From the NCBI RefSeq assembly GCF_025024155.1, contig NW_026251770.1, forward strand, positions 124,001 to 188,000: DNA of 64,000 nt, read 5' to 3'. Shown one piece after another: positions 56,833 through 64,000 of this stretch (positions within the stretch are counted from its first letter, which is position 1; every line of letters begins with the position of its first letter). The notes under the pieces are model-generated. The model was not told where the DNA came from, did not search any database, and worked only from the letters and a program-made list of their open reading frames with translations. This DNA comes from Gamsiella multidivaricata. Taxonomy: Eukaryota; Mortierellomycota; Mortierellomycetes; Mortierellales; Mortierellaceae. A program made the position numbers and the translations under genes.

Positions 56833-57991
56833 TTAGAAGACGTCCTCATAACCGAGGTCCCAGCAAGTCAGCGGATCCTGCATCTTCACAGCCGAGGTAT
56901 CGTGGAGCTGATCTCGTTCACCGACCGTCTGACGTCTCCTCTCAGCCGCAGCCTCTCTCTCGAAATCCAGCAGGGCTGAGTAGTCTTTACAGGTAGCTCT
57001 GCATTCAAGCGCATTCACCAGGTCGTCAATCTCGTCCTGTTCCATGCTGCTTTCAACTTCTTCCTCCATGTCCTGACAACTCTGCTGCTCGTGTGATTGT
57101 AGGTGATTGCTTGGGGTATGCCGATGATGGTGATGACCTCGTTCGAGCCATTGAGCCTTCTCTTCGTTACCGAGACTTTCCCAGTAGATCATCTTTGCGA
57201 TAAAGAGGTCGTCAAATCGTTGGGTCTGTGAGGCGAGTTCCTGAAAGGCCTCGCGTTTCAGCATCATGAGTTCGTGGTGATGATCCGGATCTGTGGGCAT
57301 GGCGGAGGAAGATGTCGGCGAAGGCGGTGAGGAGGGAGAATGGGATGTGGAGGAAGAAGAGAAAAAATCCGAGTCCGATCCAGATACGGACTCAAAGTCT
57401 GATTTAGTGGGAGGCGATCCGAAGTTGTGGGTCCGAGATGCTGCTACGGTGGTGGAGCCTCCTGCAGAAGTGCTACTGGAGCGCTTCTTAATGGAAGTGT
57501 GACCAGGGCGACGTATCCTATAGGCTTGGTTCGGTAGGACGAGAGATGGGGTTGAGGAGAGCTGGCGAGGGAGTTCGATTGATTGCAGGAGACGAAAAAA
57601 ATAGGTCAGAGAGGTATGATAACCCTAATATTTCCATTCATCCCCTATTGAACATTCGGGCCGAAAAAAAAGCGCGGGAATATCGAGCTAAAGAAGTCAG
57701 AGCGATACGAAATGAATAAAATAAACTCACCCCGTGGACTCTTGGACGCTCGCTTGATACAGTGAAGATTGATTGGGGAGTATGGTTATTGTTGCCGACA
57801 GAAGAGGAAGTGGTAGTGGTCCGATGGAGCGCATGAGAGCGTGCAGCGATGCGTTCTTTGAGTCGCAAGTAGGTGATGGGGACGGAGGACTTTGGTTTAA
57901 AGTGGTGATGAGGCTGGAAAGGGAGACGGCCCAGTGGTTGGCGGCGCCAATGTTTCCGAAGACCTCGGTTGCTGGACTTGTGGAGACGCAT
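56833..57991 (-). CDS. Hypothetical protein
   Basis: Two exons (57991-57731 and 57561-56833) join in phase to 329 residues. The first 60 residues are basic, Arg/His/Lys-rich. The middle is a Ser/Pro/Asp-rich low-complexity stretch ending near residue 165. A charged helical segment follows (ELMMLKREAFQELASQTQRF, DDLFIAKMIYWESLGNEEKA), then a His-rich patch, an acidic patch and a second helix (SALLDFEREAAAERRRQ). No signal peptide, membrane helix or catalytic motif is visible. The acceptor at 57562 was chosen because it is the only nearby one that keeps phase with the donor at 57730. I do not recognise the family. Confidence 0.6.
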
Positions 57992-59071
57992 AGATGGACT
58001 TTGTGTTCAAGGACGAAGGGAGGAGGAGTTGAAAGGTGATGGCGAACGAGAAAAAAGGACGGGTGAGAAGAGAGATATTGAGGTCAAATTACTATGTGCG
58101 AGGATTCATGCGGATTCCGTTGTCCAATCAGGGAGCAGCTGCAATTCGCGCTCTCGTATCGAGTATCATCATGGTGTATGGATATTTTTACTCGCCATGT
58201 CTATGGGCGTTATTCCCGGAGAACGTCGAACTTGGCGGCTCTTCTGATAATCTTCGTTCGTCATGGTGCCACTGAAAGAGGATGAGTGCACTTATCTCTG
58301 TCAATGACGCACTATACCCCTCACCTCGTTCGCAAAAGCAGACTACCATAGGCTGGTGAAAAGGACCATTACGCATCATTCTAATCCTACGTGTCAAGAA
58401 CTAAGCAAGAACCCTATCTCGTCGTAAGTGGCATTGCTTCAGGTGCTCTAGGAAGGGTTGTCCTGGCCTAAAGCGATTTCAGAGTTCAGCTACTGTTGGC
58501 CTGTTTTCTGAGTTGGTCAATCAGTTGCGTCGCGAGGAATGGTGATCATCTTGCTCATTAAACTGATCTTACCAAACGATCTACAAGGGTTGGATTTCAA
58601 AAGTAGAGCGTTATTATTTTGCGCAAGCGTACTGGCTTATTATGGCGACGGGCCTGGAACATCTTCTACAGTGACTCCTACTATATAGACTCATGATCAA
58701 TCACAGTCGCCGCTGTGGACAGGAATAGGGCTATGGTCTTTGTAGTGCTTGCTAACAAAGAGTAACTGCGCCCTATACAACATGGGTACCTGTGGCCCTC
58801 ATGATACAGTGCCAAAGAACAGGTAACGACGTTCACGCTACACCCTCATTCATAGCGAAGGAAAGCCACTCGGACGCGACAACTAGCATGAGATACATTT
58901 TGCGATTAACAGCGCAAACGACTTTTTACGCGATAATGAACAATGGTTTCTTTATAATTTGATGCTCTAGATGATTTCTTTTTGTGCTGGCAACTCTCAT
59001 CACCAACCAGCTCCCTTTCGTCCTCCCCCCTGCCACTTAATCCAGCCCAAATAAAAAAGACGTCCAGACAT
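57992..59071. other. Intergenic region
   Basis: About 1.1 kb between two minus-strand genes. I see no gene, RNA or repeat that I can support. Confidence 0.45.
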
Positions 59072-59879
59072 CTACTTTCCAAGCTTCTTGCGTAAGGCTC
59101 TGGTTCTCTTGCGCAACTTCTTGTACTTGTGCTTTCTCATCTTAATCCTCCTCTTGCGCAACACACTCGTCATATGCATCGTGTTGGTCTCATCCAGCTC
59201 GTCCATGACACTCTCACGAGGAGTCTGCACTGGCAGCTGAATCCAGTTCTGACCGTCAATGCTCGAAACACTGAATTGCTTATCTCCAATCTGTCGCAAG
59301 AAGTCCTGGAATGCCTGCTCTGTGTTTCTGTTATGGATGGATCCCTGGTGCACTGGATTCGGTGGTGTGAATGGGCGCAGCGATGAGAAATAGTGGGTCA
59401 AATCCTCAATTGAATCTATTGTGAGATAAAGATCGCCGTGCATTCGACGTTAATTGAAGTACTCGGTACAATCTGGCAAGGAAGAATGAGACCTTCGTAA
59501 AAGGCGATGGCCAATTTACAGTTAAAAACTTGCCTTCGTAGTCATCTGATATATGCTGTTGTGTCTCAATGGGTGCATTGGTGACGCTAAGCAAAGGACG
59601 GTGCAGAGCAAAGAAAGAACCGTTGGCAAGATCAACCCTGTCCATCGAAGCAGCGTGAATAGGACGCTCGGGGGTGACGAGTGAAGCAAAGTCGAATTGA
59701 GACATGTCGCTGGAAGAGGAAGAGGAAGACGACGAAGAAGAAGAGGAGGACTGATAGCGGCGAGCAGCAACGCAAAGTGAGGCACTTGCGGAATGGGCAT
59801 CAACTTTGGCCGCGGCCGCAAGGCGTGAGGCCATGGGTCCGGAAGCGGAACGCCTCACTACCGAGAGACTGAAGAGCAT
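59072..59879 (-). CDS. Mitochondrial small ribosomal subunit protein mS38 (Cox24/AURKAIP1 type)
   Basis: mS38 sits at the mRNA channel of the mitochondrial ribosome and in yeast (Cox24/Qri5) is needed for Cox1 translation. Two exons (59879-59534 and 59415-59072) give 229 residues. The N-terminus is Arg/Ser/Ala-rich without acids (MLFSLSVVRRSASGP), a mitochondrial presequence, followed by a Ser run. The diagnostic C-terminus is present and complete: TSVLRKRRIKMRKHKYKKLR then KRTRALRKKLGK, the DUF1713/mS38 block. The intron joins DYEG to SIEDL only if the donor is AAG|GCAAGT, a GC-AG intron with otherwise perfect consensus; using the nearby GT would bring a stop at once. Confidence 0.88.
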
Positions 59880-60913
59880 TGTCCTGAGCTTGCTGTGATA
59901 GGAGTGAGGGTTCTTTTGTGGATTCCGTCACTGTGGTCGTGAAGAGTCCGATGATCCTGTCCCGAAGTCGAAGGGTGAGAAAGACGGAGCTGGGACCGAG
60001 ATTGTTGTTGACTGATCAGATCAGATCTCGTTCTTGATCAGGGCCAGGGTAGGAAAATCGCAGACGATGCGTGTGTCACATGACTGTAGACAGCTGGCGG
60101 TGCAAGCAAGTAAGTCCATAGGTGCGAGTGGTGGAAAAAAAGAAGTGATGAAAAGGGCAAAGGGTTCAGTCAGCATCATCACTCACACTTGCAAGTTAAG
60201 ACCCGTCTCTTCTCGTCTCCCTCTGTCTCGAGACTGACTCCAGACGCTACTCCAGCTGACCCGACAACCGCTCCGTCCGAGGCACAGCGTCTTCATCGGT
60301 AAGAATACCTTTTCTATGCTGAGACTATTAGTCACCCTATGTGGCATGGTATTCCAGCGAAATAATCGGCCCAAGGATGCATCATCCCATCCAGATCCAA
60401 CCCATCCACCCGCAAGAGTCGATGGAGCTGCATCTGAGCCAAGGTCTCGGCTGTGTTTTGATGGGTGGAGGAGTAATGCATCCGGCAGCTGACTACATGG
60501 CCATCTGGACTTACTCCACGAAAAAACCTTAGTTCGCCGCACAAAACCCATACTGGCCAAACCGTAGTGGAGGAGAGTACACCTACAAACCAATCAAGCA
60601 GACCAAGCAGACATAGCCAGCTAGCCTGTCCGTCACTTGTCATCGACCATCGAGTCCAACCATCGAGTCAACCATCGAGTCAACCATCGAGTTCATCCGG
60701 TCCTTGCCATCATCCAAACCTCCCCCTCCATTCAGCCAGCAAAAGGTATATATCTCTTATCCATACCGTCAGAGCATGTATCGAAAAGAGCGCAGTTCAG
60801 AATAACTCACCTAACCCGCGTATTACTGCCCGTCCTAGGCGCGAAAGGCATCCAAGCTGTCTCTCTCGACGATACCTCCACCCCAAGCTGACCCTTGGAC
60901 CCCATCGACCATC
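59880..60913. promoter_or_regulatory. Divergent promoter region of mS38 and the LAMMER kinase gene
   Basis: No gene can be supported. On the kinase side there is a repeat of the 12-base unit AACCATCGAGTC at about 60645-60695. A probable leader intron runs from 60746 (AAAAG|GTATAT) to 60838 (CGTCCTAG), supported only by splice signals. Confidence 0.45.
60645..60695 (+). repeat. 12-bp tandem repeat in the kinase leader
   Basis: About four copies of AACCATCGAGTC, the outer ones imperfect, lie upstream of the kinase start codon. Confidence 0.8.
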
Positions 60914-63500
60914 ATGACCGACTCGACCACGGCCGAAGGAAGGAGGCAGGCCGACTGGGCAGAGTTCTATAAAAACGGGCCACCAAAGGAGGTCATTGTA
61001 ATTGAGGACGATACACCGCCGCCGCCCTCGCTCTCCTCATCCACATCGTCATCGGCCTCTGGTCAACAGGTCCCCAATGGCCATCCCGTTACCTCCCCAC
61101 GGTACCGGATAATGCAGCCTCAATTGCCCCCCGGCCAGCACTACTATCCAGGCTCATCGACATCACAAACTGGTGTCTCCTCAATACCAGTAAATGCAGG
61201 AGGGCGTGTGACAAGGAGGACTAACAAGCGGGCGCCGTCATCTGATCTAGCTGCCTCAGGGTCCAATGACATGTCTAACCATGTACCGAATCAACACTAC
61301 GCATATGCACAGGGCTCATACGCCCCCGCCCTTCATAATCAACCTCACCCTGCACAGATGTACGCGAACGCAGCATTGGTCGCGCGACCAGACGTTGGAA
61401 ACACGCCCAATAGTGCTGTCACTGCACCCACTAGGAAAAAGCGGAAATCCAATGCGGATGTCAAGTTTGTGCAGCCGCGAACATGGCAAGAAAACCAGGC
61501 ACCTTACTACCCACCAGCGCCTCAGACCCATGCTAACGCACCAGTGGCTAACCGAGATGTAAATCATGTCAGGGTATAGAATCAAGGCTTTCGATGGTGC
61601 GGACAAAAAATGAGCCGGTGATAGCTGACTATTTATTCTCCTTCATTACGAACCCTGCATAGGCACCGGTTAATATACCCCCTTGGGATGATAAAGAAGG
61701 CCATTACATTGTTGTTGTCAATGATGATTTTACGAACCGCTGTAAGTACACCATTTTTTTTTTTTTTTTTTTTTTTTAAATGGACGCGTATTAGTTCTTT
61801 TTATGACTCTCACCGGCCTATTCACTTCCATGCATCAATGTAGATAAAATTATCAAACTGTTGGGACAAGGGACATTTGGAAAAGTAGTCGAGTGCTACG
61901 ATAAGGAGACAGGGAGGCATTGTGCCATCAAGATCATCCGTGCTGTTCAAAAGTATCGTGACGCGAGCAGGATCGAAACCCGCGTGCTGACCACGTTGAA
62001 AAAGAACGATCCTCCGAATGCATAGTAAGTATATTTTCTCGTCCAGTGACCCACCCATCTTGGACGACATACTGACCACTCTCTTCATTTGTTTCATGCA
62101 CTTTGTATCTACAGTAAATGCCTTCACCTCAATGACTGGTTCGATTATCGGAACCACATCTGCATGGTGTTTGATCTCTTGGGACAGTCGATCTATGACT
62201 GGCTCAAGGACAACGCTTTTTGTCCGTTCCCGCCTAATCAGATTCAGTTCTTCGCGCAGCAACTCCTAAGAAGTGTAGAATGTACGTATGCTATATAAGA
62301 CTAATGGAGGTCTTTATCTCAAGGCGGTCGCTAACACTATTCCATCGTTTTTATATAGTCCTTCACCGTCTGCGGTTAATCCACACTGATCTCAAACCGG
62401 AAAATATCCTGCTAAAGAACGGTGCATATAAGCAGGTGCCATACAAGGTGAGCTTCTACCACATGTCTAATAGAGGTATAATGCCATACTTTTTTGCATT
62501 ACTTGACCACGTACTAACCTGAATTCGGGATCCTTGCGGTTACTTTTTTAGAAGTCACCAAATAAGATGCGGAGAGTATTATTAGACCCAGAAATTCGGC
62601 TGATTGATTTTGGAAGTGCAACCTTCCAGGATGAACACCATTCGACTGTTGTCAGCACGCGGCACTATCGCGCGCCGGAAATCATTCTTGGTATGACCGA
62701 AGTAACCGCATTTGATGCGCGGACCAAATTAAGCATCCGTTTTGGAGCAGATATGCTTACGCAGGACAACGTTCATGATATTTTCAAATTGAAATATAGG
62801 TCTTGGCTGGTCTTACCCATGTGATATCTGGTCTGTTGGCTGTATTCTGGTGGAATTCCTTACTGGGGAAGCGCTCTTTCAGACCCACGACAATTTGGAG
62901 CATTTAGCCATGATGCAGGCTGTCCTCGGACCTATACCTGATAAAATGATTCGCTCGTGCCAGTACGTTTAACAGCAAGAAAGAACCCTGATTTGCGCGT
63001 CGTATGGAGATAGACTGGCGATTAACTCTGCAGGCCACTTGACGCGGCGCCTTTTTTTTTTCTTTCTTTCTTTCTTTCTTTCTTTAGCAAATCGGCCCAA
63101 AAGTACTTTGTGCAGGGACGACTGGATTACCCTAATGACGAGACAAAACGTGCGAGCCGGAAATATGTGAAGGCTCTGAAACCCCTCAAGGTACCTAGTT
63201 TCTCCTGGCACCTCACGTCTGAAGTAGCACTCCTCCACATTTTTCTAACTACGAGGCTTTTTGTTTTTTCTTGCCATCGATATCCAGGACTATGTTGTAC
63301 CGGCAGCCAACCGCGCCGAGAATCTAGGCTTTGCGGCGGCACTGAAAGATTTACTTGGTCAGCTGTTGACATACGACCCCGAGAAACGCATCACGGCCGC
63401 ACAGGCACTGAAGCATCCTTACTTTAGCTACATCGTGGACGAGGCAGGACAGATCCTCGGCAAGAGGGCCGGCGGCGATTCCTTCCATCCACCTAGATGA
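60914..63500 (+). CDS. LAMMER/CLK dual-specificity protein kinase
   Basis: LAMMER kinases (yeast Kns1, fission yeast Lkh1) phosphorylate SR-type splicing factors and other regulators. Nine exons close in phase to 597 residues: 60914-61573, 61663-61741, 61844-62024, 62115-62281, 62359-62447, 62552-62690, 62800-62962, 63088-63190, 63288-63500. The N-terminal 220 residues are disordered with a basic patch RKKRKS. The kinase domain starts near residue 247 with [17 protein letters not shown], the ATP-binding Lys in CAIKII, the catalytic loop [16 protein letters not shown], the activation segment STRHYRAPE, and the diagnostic EHLAMMQ. All catalytic residues are present. The acceptor of exon 8 is embedded in a CTTT microsatellite at about 63057-63086. 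Confidence 0.95.
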
Positions 63501-63922
63501 TTTTATTTCTATTTTTTTTTATTTTCTCCCCTTTTTCATAACTTTTTTGCTTCAAATATCCATTATTATTCATGATCCATTCATCGCTATGTCACGTATT
63601 TCGTTATTTCCTCCGTATTCTTATTGTTTTGTTATTGCGCGCGCATAGTTCCAAATACTCCCCTGGCGCTTTAAACGCATAGAAACTACCGGCCAGGCAG
63701 ACTAGTCAGACAGTTACCATCCTCGTTGTAGCAGTTATTGTTTTCTTTTCTTTTTTTCATTCTTATTTCAATTGTACAATATGTAAAGAAAGATATTGAT
63801 GCATGAGCCATTCTGAAGCTTGGCACTTAATGGCTGGTGCTTGTTCTTTGATGTTGATATAGAAAGCAAGCGCGCCCTTTGGCAATCAAATACAGGCCAT
63901 TTAAGAGTCCGAGAGTTTGGTC
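63501..63922. other. Convergent intergenic region
   Basis: AT-rich 3' sequence of the kinase gene and of the gene entering from the right. I see no gene in it. Confidence 0.5.
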
Positions 63923-64000
63923 TTACAAGCCCTCCTTCAGAACCAAGATGCCGTCCTGCGGGATGGCGACTTTCTTGACGATGGCAGCGAGGATATTCTT
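63923..64000 (-). CDS. 3' end of a gene running off the window
   Basis: The minus strand is open from the right edge to a TAA at 63923-63925. The last residues read ILAAIVKKVAIPQDGILVL and end EGL. The composition is that of a folded protein's C-terminus, but 25 residues are too few for me to name it. Confidence 0.5.
   Translation of the reverse strand, partial: KNILAAIVKKVAIPQDGILVLKEGL

Noticed and set aside
1..64000. CRISPR array, operons, rRNA genes or an intact transposon
   Set aside because: No spaced direct repeats, rRNA motifs, transposase or reverse-transcriptase motifs, or long terminal repeats were seen, and a CRISPR array is not expected in a fungal nuclear genome.

Overview
The window is nuclear DNA of a filamentous fungus. 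Most genes are cut by several short GT-AG introns with TAG or CAG acceptors. The gene set is eukaryotic housekeeping (Mpp10, LENG1, Cym1, Hgh1, a Ulp1-type SUMO protease, Vta1, mS38, a LAMMER kinase) together with fungal wall genes (an ECM33-type LRR protein and a chitin deacetylase). Gene style, the GATA factor and lineage-specific families suggest an early-diverging fungus such as Mortierellomycota. That placement is inference only; no marker gene or database search supports it. Exon models were built by hand from splice signals and reading phase; where I give a protein length, the phases close exactly.

Layout. 1-8.5 kb: a duplicated two-gene cassette on the + strand. The order is decayed 7-TM gene, Cys-rich zinc-motif gene, intact 7-TM gene, longer Cys-rich gene. 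9.0-11.4 kb: MPP10 (-). 12.0-16.4 kb: a + strand array of five related small genes for signal-peptide multi-pass proteins, two intact and three decayed. 16.5-25.1 kb: ECM33-like (-), Rieske protein (+), LENG1 (-), and presequence protease CYM1 (+), the last two head to head. 25.2-30.2 kb: a large F-box/LRR gene (-) flanked on both sides by decayed partial copies. 30.5-37.3 kb: HGH1 (-), SUMO protease (+), VTA1 (-). 38.5-39.9 kb: chitin deacetylase (-). 41.4-43.2 kb: a weak Sir2-like fragment and an unknown gene (-). 43.6-48.6 kb: a short-chain dehydrogenase (-) and a 1095-residue TPR-like protein (-). 50-52 kb: a gene-poor accessory patch with a Crinkler-like nuclease-domain fragment, a 25-bp minisatellite, and a Cys-rich reading frame broken by a 13-bp repeat. 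53.0-64.0 kb: GATA factor (+), unknown gene (-), mS38 (-), LAMMER kinase (+) and the last codons of another gene (-).

How the genes work together. The conserved genes act in unrelated processes (ribosome biogenesis and translation, mitochondrial protein turnover, SUMO and ESCRT pathways, cell wall), so there is no operon or metabolic cluster. The novelty lies in local duplications. The best candidate for an undescribed system is the tandem pairing of a 7-TM protein with a Cys-rich DnaJ-type zinc-motif protein. Next come the small secreted/membrane protein array and the repeat-interrupted Cys-rich locus beside the Crinkler-like fragment. Several + and - genes share short divergent promoters.
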